Source: Cyanobium sp. N.Huapi 1H5
Lineage (GTDB): Bacteria; Cyanobacteriota; Cyanobacteriia; PCC-6307; Cyanobiaceae
Assembly: GCF_024345535.1 (NCBI RefSeq)
Contig: NZ_JAGQBH010000001.1
Span: 186,001 to 250,000, forward strand
Reading direction: 5' to 3'
DNA: 64,000 nt
The stretch's first letter is position 1, and every line of letters starts with the position of its first letter. The notes under the pieces were generated by a model, which ran no database searches, was not told the origin of the DNA, and saw nothing but the letters and a program-made list of their open reading frames with translations. Positions 49,192-56,751 of this stretch are shown here, piece after piece. The translations under genes were made by a program, and so were the position numbers.

Positions 49192-50352
49192 TCAGCGGCG
49201 GGCCAGGGTGACGTCGGAGGGGTGGGCGAGCCCAGAGCTCTCCCCGATCACCGGCAGCAGCAGGGGCAGGGCCGGCACGGCAGGGGGCTGGCCCATGCGG
49301 CGCAGCCAGCGGTAGTGGGAGGCCACGCCGGCCAGGAAGGACGGGTGGGTGCGGAAGGGAACCTGGCAGTCGCGGCAGGTCTGCTCGACGATCGCGGAGA
49401 TCTGGGGGTAATGGACATGACTGATCTGGGGGAACAGGTGATGTTCCACCTGGAAGTTCAGGCCCCCCAGCAACCAGCTCAGCAGGGGGTTGGAGCGGCT
49501 GAAGTCGACGGTGGTGGCCACCTGATGGCCGGCCCAGGGACCCATGGCCGGGCTCGATGGGTCGGCCATGGGGAAATCGGCCTCCTCCACGCAGTGGGCC
49601 AGCTGGAACACCACGCTCAGCACCACGCCCTGCACCATCGCCGTCACCACGTAGCAGCCGATCACCGCACCGACGGGATGGAACTGAAGGGGGATGACGA
49701 ACGCCAGGGAGAAGAAGATCGCCTTGCCGGACAGGAACACCACCCAGTCGGCGGGGCCGAGGCGGGGCAGGGAATGGTCGCCGCGGCCGCGGCCGGCCAG
49801 ATCGGCGAAGTCATCGAAGAACTGCCACTTGATGGGCAGCATCCCGTAAAGGGGCCAGAGGTAGAGGTGCTGCCAGCGGTGCCACCAGCGATGGGGCTGA
49901 TGGGGAGACAGACGACCGATCAGGCCGAGGTTGATGTCGTCGTCGTGGCCGGAGATGTTGGTGAAGGTGTGGTGCAGCCCGTTGTGCTTGTGGGCCCAGA
50001 TCAGGGAGCTGCCGCCCAGCAGATCGAGGGTCATGGCGGCGGCCCGGTTGATCCAGCGGTGGCGGGAGTAGGCGCCGTGGCCGCCGTCGTGCTGGATGTT
50101 GAAGCCGATGGCGGCGATTGCCAGACCCAGAACGGCCGACAGGGCGATCGCCCCCGGGGTGTTGCCGACGCGGAAGACCAGCAGCCCGTAGGCGAGAACG
50201 AACCAGGCCAGGATCACCGCCGACTTGATCACCATGGACGGCGCATCGCGCCGCTCCTGCCCGGTGGCCTCGAAGTGATCCTGAACCCTTGCCCTCAGAA
50301 GACTTTGAAAACCGTCGCCGGCGCCGAACGTGATGCGATTCAAGGACTCCAC
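49192..50352 (-). CDS. DesD-like acyl-lipid fatty acid desaturase
   Basis: A 386-aa membrane di-iron desaturase. The His boxes are HDGGHGAY, HKHNGLHHTFTN and QVEHHLFPQISHVHYP. The spacing and the third box (QxxHH) match front-end desaturases such as cyanobacterial DesD (delta-6). No cytochrome b5 domain is present, as in cyanobacteria. Four membrane helices are visible (VILAWFVLAYGLLVF, a second near 75-90, FFSLAFVIPLQF and VGAVIGCYVVTAMV). Regiospecificity cannot be read from sequence. The start is GTG 50352. A six-base inverted repeat (CTGAGG 49166-49171, CCTCAG 49190-49195) spans the two convergent stops. Confidence 0.9.
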   Translation of the reverse strand: MESLNRITFGAGDGFQSLLRARVQDHFEATGQERRDAPSMVIKSAVILAWFVLAYGLLVFRVGNTPGAIALSAVLGLAIAAIGFNIQHDGGHGAYSRHRWINRAAAMTLDLLGGSSLIWAHKHNGLHHTFTNISGHDDDINLGLIGRLSPHQPHRWWHRWQHLYLWPLYGMLPIKWQFFDDFADLAGRGRGDHSLPRLGPADWVVFLSGKAIFFSLAFVIPLQFHPVGAVIGCYVVTAMVQGVVLSVVFQLAHCVEEADFPMADPSSPAMGPWAGHQVATTVDFSRSNPLLSWLLGGLNFQVEHHLFPQISHVHYPQISAIVEQTCRDCQVPFRTHPSFLAGVASHYRWLRRMGQPPAVPALPLLLPVIGESSGLAHPSDVTLARR

Positions 50353-50422
50353 GCCCTGCGTCGGGACAACCTAGGCCAGTGGGTCCGGCACGCGTCAGGA
50401 TGGGCGGCGTGAGGCCGGCGGC

Positions 50423-51289
50423 ATGACCAGCTCCTTCCCCGGCGCCTCCGGCGCCATCACCACCCAACTGGGCCAGCAGGGACTGGGGCAGCAGCCCTGG
50501 TGGGTGGAGCAGTGGATGGAGCTGATCCACTCCTATCGGTTCAAGAAGCGCCTGGAGCGCGCCTGGACCTACGCCCGCGAGGGCAACGTCGTCTCGATCC
50601 GCTTCGAGGGCCGTCGGGTCCACGCCCGGGTCCAGGGCACCGACCCGGACCCTTACAAGGTGAAGCTCTGGCTCGACGTGCTCAACGACGAGGACTGGGG
50701 CTACGTGCTGGAGGCCCTGAGCCAGAAGGCCCGCTGGTCGGCCCAGCTGCTGGCTGGAATCATGCCCGCCGACATCGAGCGGGCCTTCGCCGCCAGCGGC
50801 AAGCGCCTGTTCCCGTTCAAGCTCCAGGAGGTGCGCAGCGAGTGCAGCTGCCCCGACAAGGCCAACCCCTGCAAGCACATCAGCGCCGTCTACTACCTGA
50901 TGGGGGACCGCTTCAGCGAGGACCCCTTCGTGCTCTTCCAGCTGCGGGGCCGCACCCGCAGCCAGCTGCTGGGTGACCTGGCCAAGCGCCGCCGGGAGGG
51001 GGTGGCCGCCCCCCTGGAGCACGCCCCCCATCCGATCCATCCCGCCATCGGCGATCCGGTCCGCTGGTGGCGCTACGACGCCCCCCTCGACCCCGATCTG
51101 GTGGTGATCACGCCGGCCATGGAGGGGGAATCGGGCCTGGATGGCGCCGGTCCCCTGCCCCTGGCGGAGGAGCCCCGCTTCCCGGAGGCCAACCGGCTCT
51201 TCCTCGACCGACTCAAGGCCCACGGGACGGCCATGGCCCAGCAGGCGATGGTGCGGGCGATGGCCACCGGCAACGACAGCGAAGGCTGA
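50423..51289 (+). CDS. SWIM zinc-finger protein
   Basis: A 288-aa protein with a SWIM motif, ECSCPDKANPCKHISAVYYL (C-x-C-xn-C-x-H), at about 134-155. N-terminal text (YARRGNV-like TYAREGNVVSIRFEGRRVHA) is typical of SWIM proteins that accompany SNF2 helicases. The C-terminal half (about 180-288) is Pro-rich then helical. It probably binds nucleic acid or the helicase. The ATG at 50423 is preceded by a GC-rich segment. It is divergent from the desaturase (70 bases apart) and on the same strand as the helicase gene. Confidence 0.9.
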   Translation: MTSSFPGASGAITTQLGQQGLGQQPWWVEQWMELIHSYRFKKRLERAWTYAREGNVVSIRFEGRRVHARVQGTDPDPYKVKLWLDVLNDEDWGYVLEALSQKARWSAQLLAGIMPADIERAFAASGKRLFPFKLQEVRSECSCPDKANPCKHISAVYYLMGDRFSEDPFVLFQLRGRTRSQLLGDLAKRRREGVAAPLEHAPHPIHPAIGDPVRWWRYDAPLDPDLVVITPAMEGESGLDGAGPLPLAEEPRFPEANRLFLDRLKAHGTAMAQQAMVRAMATGNDSEG

Positions 51290-51477
51290 GTGGCGGGCCC
51301 GGTGGAGGGCGTCGGTTAATGCTCTGTTAAGTTCGTGGCTATTGGGTGAAAGATCTATCACCCACTGCTAAGCTTGGAACGTTGGTCGCTCACCTCCCTG
51401 GAGGCCCTGTGCACTGCCTGCGTTAAGGCAGGCTCCGGTCATCCGGAGCACCACACCGTCCCCCCATCCCATCCGTC
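51290..51477 (+). promoter_or_regulatory. Structured 5' leader / promoter of the PEP-CTERM vWA gene
   Basis: Three dyads occur in 188 bases. TGGGTGA (51343-51349) and TCACCCA (51358-51364) form a 7-bp inverted repeat around AAGATCTA. GCCTGC and GCAGGC (51416-51421, 51428-51433) form a second hairpin. GCTCCGG-TCAT-CCGGAGC (51432-51449) forms a third, ending 28 bases before the ATG and competing with the second. The left part is AT-richer (GTTAATGCTCTGTTAAG) and may hold the promoter; the first dyad looks like an operator. No known riboswitch is recognised. Confidence 0.5.
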
Positions 51478-52353
51478 ATGAGATCCACCCTCAAGCCCCT
51501 GCTCCGGGGAGGAGCGGCCGCTGCGGCCGTCGCCATCAGCCTGTTCGGCACCTCTCAGCCGGCCCACGCCGTCACCAACGTCTTCCAGGAGCTGTTCCTG
51601 TCGCTGGATGTCTCCGGCAGCATCAGCAACTCTGACTTCACCCTCTACAAGCAGGGCTACGTCAACGCGTTCCAGAACGCGCAGGTGCAGCAGAAGATCG
51701 CCGACACCTTCGACAAGGGCGGCATCGCCATCGCTGTGGGTCAGTGGAGCACCACGGCCTTCACGCCTCCGGTGATCGACTGGCGCCACATCACCTCGCT
51801 GACCGGCCCCGGTAACAACTCCCTGGCCAGCTTCATCACGGCCCTGGGCGCCATGCCCCGCCAGGGCAGCGATTTCACCTGTGTGGATTGCGGCATGGCG
51901 GCCGCGATCACTGAGATCAACACCAACGATTTCGTCACCACCCGTGCCAACGGCCGCGTGATCGACATCTCCACCGATGGTGAAGGGAACCGAGATCTCG
52001 CCAGCTGCACCACCCAGGGGAACTTTGCCCAGTGTGCCCAGGCCCAGCGGGCCAGCGCCGTGGCCAGTGGCATCATCATCAACGGCCTGGGCGTCGGCGC
52101 CAGCGCCAGTGGCTTCCTGACCGCCAATGTGGTCACCCCCGCCAATGGCGCCACCAAGGCTGGCTTCGTGGAGACCGCAACGGATTTCGGCACTTTCGAG
52201 GCGGCGATCACCAACAAGCTGATCCGCGAAGTGGGTCCCGGCCCCGAGGATTCGGTTCCCGGTCCCCTGCCCGTCCTGGGCGCCGCCGCCGCCTTCGGGT
52301 TCTCCCGCAAGCTGCGCCGCCGCATCAACACCGCCAACCTCCATCAGGCCTGA
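51478..52353 (+). CDS. Secreted DUF1194 / vWA-domain protein with PEP-CTERM sorting tail
   Basis: A 291-aa exported protein. It has a signal peptide (LLRGGAAAAAVAISLFG, cleaved near SQPAHA) and then a von Willebrand A-like domain (about 35-250). The MIDAS start is LSLDVSGSIS, and GSDFTCVDCGMAAAI, GRVIDISTDGEGN and ASGIIINGLGVGAS are family-like for DUF1194. The C-terminus is the cyanobacterial PEP-CTERM type: VPGPLPVLGAAAAFGFSRK, a helix and a basic cluster (RKLRRRI). An exosortase should cut and anchor it, but none is in the window. GC content is slightly lower than in its neighbours. It probably binds metal or adhesion partners at the surface. Confidence 0.9.
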   Translation: MRSTLKPLLRGGAAAAAVAISLFGTSQPAHAVTNVFQELFLSLDVSGSISNSDFTLYKQGYVNAFQNAQVQQKIADTFDKGGIAIAVGQWSTTAFTPPVIDWRHITSLTGPGNNSLASFITALGAMPRQGSDFTCVDCGMAAAITEINTNDFVTTRANGRVIDISTDGEGNRDLASCTTQGNFAQCAQAQRASAVASGIIINGLGVGASASGFLTANVVTPANGATKAGFVETATDFGTFEAAITNKLIREVGPGPEDSVPGPLPVLGAAAAFGFSRKLRRRINTANLHQA

Positions 52354-52377
52354 TCGGCTCAGGCCGGCAGACCACCC

Positions 52378-52405
52378 AGCCCGGCTCCGTGCCGGGCTTT
52401 TTTTT
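52378..52405 (+). terminator. Rho-independent terminator after the vWA gene
   Basis: A perfect 8-bp stem (AGCCCGGC, loop TCCGT, GCCGGGCT) is followed directly by eight T in a row (52398-52405). It lies 25 bases past the vWA stop. This is the only classical intrinsic terminator that I can see in the window. Confidence 0.95.
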
Positions 52406-52459
52406 CGGTGCCCCCTGGCCCTCGGCACCCCATCGCTCCACCTGAGCCCTTCCCTTCCC

Positions 52460-53338
52460 ATGAGCTCCCACGCCGACCCCCAGTCCACGGCCGATCGCCA
52501 TCCGGAGAGCCACCCCCGCGCGGGGGCGGAGCGGGTCTTCAGCGAAAACTATGGCGAGGAGGTCGCCATGGCCCTCCATTGGGGGGCGATCCTGCTGTTC
52601 GTTCTGTTCCTGGTGGGCCTGGCCGCCTCCGCCTGGCCGGTGCGCCTGATCGATCCCCTCTGGCTCCAGTCGGTGGGCGACAAGCTGCTCGCCTCGGGCC
52701 CCATCGCCATGGTCGGCGCGATCCTGCTGCTGCTCGCCAGGCTCATCGATCCCCGCTCGGCCACGATCGAGGGCCGGGTGGTGCTGATGCGGCGCCTCTG
52801 CTTCTGGATCGCCTTCGGCTTCCTGCTGCTGATCCCCGTGCAGATCTACAGCGGCATCAGCCTGCTGCGCCAGTTCAGGGCCAACGACACCCGCGAGCTG
52901 AACGCCTACATCGCCACCACCAGGGCCATCGAAAGCGCCCGCTCCTACGACGACATCCTCCGGGCCATGCGGCTGCTGCCGGGCCAGGCCCCCAACCTTC
53001 CCCCCTCCATCGACCTGCCCCTCGAAGCGGTCAAGACCAGGCTCAGCAACGACCTCAATCCCTTCATCAAGCGCTACCAGAACAGCGCCGATGCCATGGG
53101 CATGCGGCGGCTCAACGACTGGTTCGTGCAGCTGGCCAGAAACGTTCTTGCCGCGGTGCTGCTCTTCTGCAGCTTCGCCGCGATCGGCAAGCGCTTCGCC
53201 GCCCAGCCCACCCTGCTCCAGAACGTGCTCTCCGGACGACTGCTCTCCTCCTTCGCAAGCCGGCGGCATCAGGCCCCGCCGGAACTGGACGCGGCCATGC
53301 GGATGATGATGCCCGACGAGAACGAGTCCCGCCGCTGA
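52460..53338 (+). CDS. HpsJ-like membrane protein
   Basis: A 292-aa protein with helices at about 40-60 (LHWGAILLFVLFLVGLAASA), 78-95, 113-130 (FWIAFGFLLLIPVQIYSGI) and about 228-245. A long soluble segment between the last two holds ANDTRELNAYIATTRAIESA. The layout and the PVQIYSGISLLRQF block resemble cyanobacterial HpsJ-family proteins, named from hormogonium polysaccharide secretion; I am only moderately sure. The function here is unknown. It stands alone behind a terminator and is followed ten bases later by the MEKHLA gene. Confidence 0.6.
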   Translation: MSSHADPQSTADRHPESHPRAGAERVFSENYGEEVAMALHWGAILLFVLFLVGLAASAWPVRLIDPLWLQSVGDKLLASGPIAMVGAILLLLARLIDPRSATIEGRVVLMRRLCFWIAFGFLLLIPVQIYSGISLLRQFRANDTRELNAYIATTRAIESARSYDDILRAMRLLPGQAPNLPPSIDLPLEAVKTRLSNDLNPFIKRYQNSADAMGMRRLNDWFVQLARNVLAAVLLFCSFAAIGKRFAAQPTLLQNVLSGRLLSSFASRRHQAPPELDAAMRMMMPDENESRR

Positions 53339-53348
53339 GGCCCGAGCC

Positions 53349-53870
53349 ATCCCTCCGCCGCCACCACCACCCTGGCTGGGCCAGGAGGCCATCGCCACCG
53401 CCGGGCGCCTGATCGAGGGCCACCGGCTGTCCTTCGGCCGCCCGCTGCTCGCCGGCATTTCGGGCGGCCTCTCTCCCCTGCAGGCGGCCCAGGAACTGTT
53501 CGTGGCCACCACCGTGGTGCTCGCCCATGACGGCGGCGCCGATCCCCGGCTGATCTACGCCAACCGCGCCGCCCTGGTGCTGTGGCGCCGTTCCTGGAGC
53601 GCCATGGTGGGCCTGCCCTCGCGCCTCACGGCGGAGCCGGCCGAGCGGCAGAGCCGGGCCCACGCCCTCGAGCGGGCCCGGCTCTGCCAGGCCCTCGAGG
53701 GCTATGGCGGCATCCGCATCGACAGCGCCGGTCGCCGGTTCCGGATCGAGAACGCCCGGCTGTGGACCCTGCGGGACCGGGGCGGCCAGCCCTGCGGCCA
53801 GGCGGCCAGCTTCGGCCGCTGGTGGTGGCTGGAGGCGCCCCGTTCCGGTTCTCCGCCCCCGCTGGCGTAG
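53349..53870 (+). CDS. MEKHLA-domain protein with non-canonical or missing start
   Basis: A PAS-like MEKHLA domain. In frame from 53349 the protein reads PPWLGQEAIATAGRLIEGH, then LFVATTVVLAHDGGADPRL, IYANRAALVLWRRSW, GLPSRLTAEPAERQSRA, GIRIDSAGRRFRIENARLW and GQAASFGRW, covering the whole domain. No ATG, GTG or TTG exists in this frame between the stop near 53309 and the GTG at 53502. That GTG would cut off about 50 conserved residues. ATC at 53349 lies eight bases after GAGG and is one candidate; translation coupled to the HpsJ stop, or a decayed start, are others. Confidence 0.7.
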   Translation: MPPPPPPPWLGQEAIATAGRLIEGHRLSFGRPLLAGISGGLSPLQAAQELFVATTVVLAHDGGADPRLIYANRAALVLWRRSWSAMVGLPSRLTAEPAERQSRAHALERARLCQALEGYGGIRIDSAGRRFRIENARLWTLRDRGGQPCGQAASFGRWWWLEAPRSGSPPPLA

Positions 53871-54007
53871 GGGCCGAACCCGGTCCGGGGGACCGAACCT
53901 GAGCCGTCGGTTCTCCCCCTCCAAGTCCAAAGGCAAGGCGGGCACATTGATCGGACGGGTGGTTCCTCACCCGACCATCCACGACGCTCCCTTCGGAAGC
54001 ACCAACC
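53871..54007 (+). promoter_or_regulatory. Leader region of hsp20 with two hairpins
   Basis: The gap holds CGGTCC-GGG-GGACCG at 53881-53895, probably the end of the MEKHLA transcript but without a T tail. CGGGTG-6-CACCCG (53956-53961, 53968-53973) lies about 35 bases before the hsp20 ATG. GGAAG at 53995-53999 fits a ribosome site. No CIRCE inverted repeat (TTAGCACTC-type) is present. The second hairpin could be part of a heat-sensitive leader, but it does not pair visibly with the ribosome site. Confidence 0.4.
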
Positions 54008-54463
54008 ATGCGCACGCTTCATCCCTCCCCCTTCGATCTGTTCGACCGGCTGGAGCAACAGCTGCAGACGGCCGAGCGTGTTCCCGCCGCCGAGATCCAC
54101 GAAACCGAGGACAGCTACACCATTGCCCTCGAGCTTCCCGGCGTCGACCGCGCCTCCATCGACGTGAAGGCCACGGACCGCTCCCTGATCATCAGTGCCG
54201 AGCGCCGCTGCCAGCCACCAGCCACCCCCTCCGCAGCAGCAGCCGCCCCTGAGGCCGGCAGCAGCGAGGCTCCGGCCGCGGAAGGCCGCCGCCGCGCCCC
54301 GCTGCTGAGCGAGTTCCGCTACGGCACCTGGAGCCGCAGCTTCCGCTTCCCCGGCGGCATCCAGCGCGACGCCCTCGAGGCCCATTACCGCGATGGGCTG
54401 CTGACCGTGACGGCGCCCAAGGCCCAGTCCCTGACGACGGTCAGCGTGAAGGTGGCCGACTGA
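54008..54463 (+). CDS. Hsp20/alpha-crystallin small heat-shock protein
   Basis: A 151-aa cytosolic holdase. The N-terminus PFDLFDRLEQQL is typical of bacterial Hsp20. The alpha-crystallin domain starts at AAEIHETEDSYTIALELPGV and ends DALEAHYRDGLLTVTAPK. An Ala/Pro-rich insertion of about 30 residues (about 72-98) lies in the middle of the domain where the dimer-swap loop normally sits, longer than usual. A short C-terminal tail (TTVSVKVAD) carries a VSV-like version of the IxI anchor. The start is ATG 54008. Confidence 0.93.
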   Translation: MRTLHPSPFDLFDRLEQQLQTAERVPAAEIHETEDSYTIALELPGVDRASIDVKATDRSLIISAERRCQPPATPSAAAAAPEAGSSEAPAAEGRRRAPLLSEFRYGTWSRSFRFPGGIQRDALEAHYRDGLLTVTAPKAQSLTTVSVKVAD

Positions 54464-54468
54464 GGCCC

Positions 54469-54834
54469 TCAGACCTCGAGGCGCTGGGCGGAATCAAGGG
54501 AGAGACCGATCACCGAGATGTAGCTGGTGGCTTCGATCCAGCGGATCGTGCCCTGCAGGTCGTAGGTCTCTCCCTCCCCATCCCCCACCACCACGCTGCA
54601 GGGCTGACCGACGGCGGGATGGGGGCCGGCCTCGATGGCGATCCTCAGACCATCGGCACTGAGGTCGAGCACCTCGGCGAACACGCCTTCGGAGGGTCCC
54701 ATCGATGCGAGATGGAGGCGGGCCGTGGCCAGACCGGTCGGAGGCTTGTACCGGTCGGAGCGCGAAGCTTCCTCGAGGCGCTTCTCGAGGCGCCGAAAGG
54801 CTTCCCGAAACCGTTCCAGGTCTCCGGTAGCCAC
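54469..54834 (-). CDS. PilZ-domain protein
   Basis: A 121-aa small protein with a helical N-terminus (about 1-28) and a PilZ-like beta-barrel: ATARLHLASMGP, then EVLDLSADGLRIAIEAG (the D-x-S-x-x-G half of the c-di-GMP motif), VGQPCSVVVGDG, LQGTIRWIEA and ISVIGLSL. The RxxxR half is not obvious; RSDRYKPP is the only basic stretch in the expected place. It may therefore bind c-di-GMP weakly or not at all. The start is GTG 54834, divergent from flv3. Confidence 0.82.
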   Translation of the reverse strand: MATGDLERFREAFRRLEKRLEEASRSDRYKPPTGLATARLHLASMGPSEGVFAEVLDLSADGLRIAIEAGPHPAVGQPCSVVVGDGEGETYDLQGTIRWIEATSYISVIGLSLDSAQRLEV

Positions 54835-54848
54835 CTATCGACTCGACC

Positions 54849-54912
54849 TCGGTCTGTTACTGAGCATTGTCCCGGGTTCCTCTGGATACCCGCGGTTGGT
54901 CTAACAGACCGA
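54849..54912. promoter_or_regulatory. 11-bp inverted repeat upstream of flv3-flv1
   Basis: TCGGTCTGTTA (54849-54859) and TAACAGACCGA (54902-54912) are perfect reverse complements, 42 bases apart, in the divergent gap between the PilZ gene and flv3. The right arm is also part of a local hairpin GGTCT-AAC-AGACC (54898-54910). This suggests a paired operator or two exclusive RNA structures controlling flv3-flv1. Confidence 0.55.
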
Positions 54913-54963
54913 AAACCATCCTGCCTTTCCTACATTCCATGTCTGCGGAAGAGGCCAGATCCC

Positions 54964-56751
54964 ATGAGCAGCAGCACCGCCAGCGCCCCGAGCACCCTGC
55001 CGTCACCGCCGGGGGCGGCGCCCTCCCGGCTCAGCCTGCAGTGCGAGCCGATCGCCGCCGACACCACGGCGATCCGCTCCCTCGACTGGGACCGCAGCCG
55101 ATTCGACATCGAGTTCGGCCTTCGCAACGGCACCACCTACAACGCCTTCCTGGTGCGCGGTGAGCGCACGGCCCTGGTCGACACCAGCCACGCCAAGTTC
55201 CGCGACACCTGGATCCCCCTGCTGGAGGGTCTGATCGACCCCACGGCGATCGATCACCTGATCGTCTCCCACACCGAACCGGACCATTCCGGCCTGATCG
55301 GGGATCTGATCGACCGCCATCCGGACATCGAGATCGTCGGCTCCAAGGTGGCGATCCAGTTCCTCCAGGACCAGGTGCACCGGCCCTTCCGCAGCCGGGC
55401 CGTCAAGAGCGGCGACGAGCTCGACCTGGGCGTCCATCCCGACAGCGGTGTGGCCCATCGCTTCAGCTTCCTCAGTGCCCCCAACCTGCACTGGCCCGAC
55501 ACGATCTTCTCCTTCGACCACGGCACCGGCATCCTCTACACCTGTGATGCCTTCGGCCTCCACTACTGCTCCGACGACCTCTTCGATGTCGACCCCGGCG
55601 CCATCGCCCCGGACTTCCGCTTCTACTACGACTGCCTGATGGCCCCCAACGCCCGCAGCGTGCTGCAGGCGCTCAAGCGGATGGAGGGGCTGCCGGAGAT
55701 CACCACGATCGCCGTGGGCCACGGGCCCCTTCTGCGGGAGCACCTGCCCCTCTGGGTGGGCGACTACCGCGACTGGAGCGGCCAGCGCAGCGCCGGCGAG
55801 GCCTATGCGGCCGTCTGCTACCTCAGCCAGTACGGCTTCTGCGACCGGCTCAGCCAGGCCATCGCCCGCGGCGTCGGCAAGGCCTCCGGCCAGGTGCAGC
55901 TGGTCGACCTGCGCGGCACCGATCCCCAGGAGCTCGCCACCCTGATCGGTGAGGCCAGCGCCGTGGTGGTGCCCACCTGGCCCGCCTCCCCCGATCCCGA
56001 CCTGCAGACGGCCATCGGCACCCTGCTGGCGGCCCTCCATCCCAAGCAGTGGGTGGGCTGCTACGACGCCTTCGGCGGCAACGACGAACCGATCGACACC
56101 CTGGCCGGCCAGCTGCGCAACCTGGGGCAGAAATGGGCGTTCGAGCCCCTGCGCATCCGCCAGGTGCCCGGCGGCGCCGACTACCAGCGCTGCGAGGAGG
56201 CCGGCACCGACCTGGGCCAGCTGCTCACCAAGGAGAAGACCATCGCCGCCATGAAGGCCATCGACGGCGACCTGGACAAGGCCCTCGGCCGCCTCAGCGG
56301 CGGCCTCTACATCGTCACGGCCCGCCAGGACGACGAGGCCGGCAGCCGCAGCGGCGCCATGGTGGCCAGCTGGGTGAGCCAGGCGAGCTTCGATCCGCCG
56401 GGGCTCACGGTGGCGGTGGCCAAGGACCGGGCCATCGAGGCCCTGATGCAGGTGGACGACCGCTTCGTGCTCAACATCCTGCGGGAGGACAACCACCAGC
56501 CCCTGCTGCGCCACTTCCTGCGCCGCTTCCCACCGGGGGCCGACCGCTTCGCCGGCGTCAACGTGCTCGAAGGCGTGGCCGGCGGCGGTCCCGTCCTCGG
56601 GGATGCCCTGGCCTACCTCGGCTGCCGGGTGACCCAGCGCATGGAGGGCCCGGACCACTGGATCATCTATGCGGTGGTGGAGGAGGGCAATGTGGCTGAC
56701 ACCACCGCCGCCACGGCCGTGCATCACCGCAAAGTGGGCAACCACTACTGA
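54964..56751 (+). CDS. flv3: Flavodiiron protein Flv3-type (diflavin flavoprotein)
   Basis: A 595-aa three-domain protein: beta-lactamase-like di-iron domain (about 30-290), flavodoxin-like FMN domain (about 290-425) and flavin-reductase domain (about 445-595). Di-iron ligands are visible: HTEPDHSG, a His before WPDTIFSF, the Asp in CDAFG, and VGHGPL. That is the complete set expected of Flv3, not Flv1. Flv1/Flv3 pass electrons from reduced PSI acceptors to O2, protecting PSI in fluctuating light. The stop shares one base with the flv1 ATG. ATG 54964 begins MSSSTASAPS; longer frames upstream are not coding. Confidence 0.93.
   Translation: MSSSTASAPSTLPSPPGAAPSRLSLQCEPIAADTTAIRSLDWDRSRFDIEFGLRNGTTYNAFLVRGERTALVDTSHAKFRDTWIPLLEGLIDPTAIDHLIVSHTEPDHSGLIGDLIDRHPDIEIVGSKVAIQFLQDQVHRPFRSRAVKSGDELDLGVHPDSGVAHRFSFLSAPNLHWPDTIFSFDHGTGILYTCDAFGLHYCSDDLFDVDPGAIAPDFRFYYDCLMAPNARSVLQALKRMEGLPEITTIAVGHGPLLREHLPLWVGDYRDWSGQRSAGEAYAAVCYLSQYGFCDRLSQAIARGVGKASGQVQLVDLRGTDPQELATLIGEASAVVVPTWPASPDPDLQTAIGTLLAALHPKQWVGCYDAFGGNDEPIDTLAGQLRNLGQKWAFEPLRIRQVPGGADYQRCEEAGTDLGQLLTKEKTIAAMKAIDGDLDKALGRLSGGLYIVTARQDDEAGSRSGAMVASWVSQASFDPPGLTVAVAKDRAIEALMQVDDRFVLNILREDNHQPLLRHFLRRFPPGADRFAGVNVLEGVAGGGPVLGDALAYLGCRVTQRMEGPDHWIIYAVVEEGNVADTTAATAVHHRKVGNHY

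Noticed and set aside
49166-49195. Inverted repeat between the convergent helicase and desaturase stops as a bidirectional terminator
   Set aside because: Only six base pairs, an 18-base loop and no T or A run.
51343-51364. Crp-type cAMP-receptor site upstream of the vWA gene
   Set aside because: GTGA and TCAC are separated by eight bases, not the six of the Crp consensus, so I report only an unassigned dyad.
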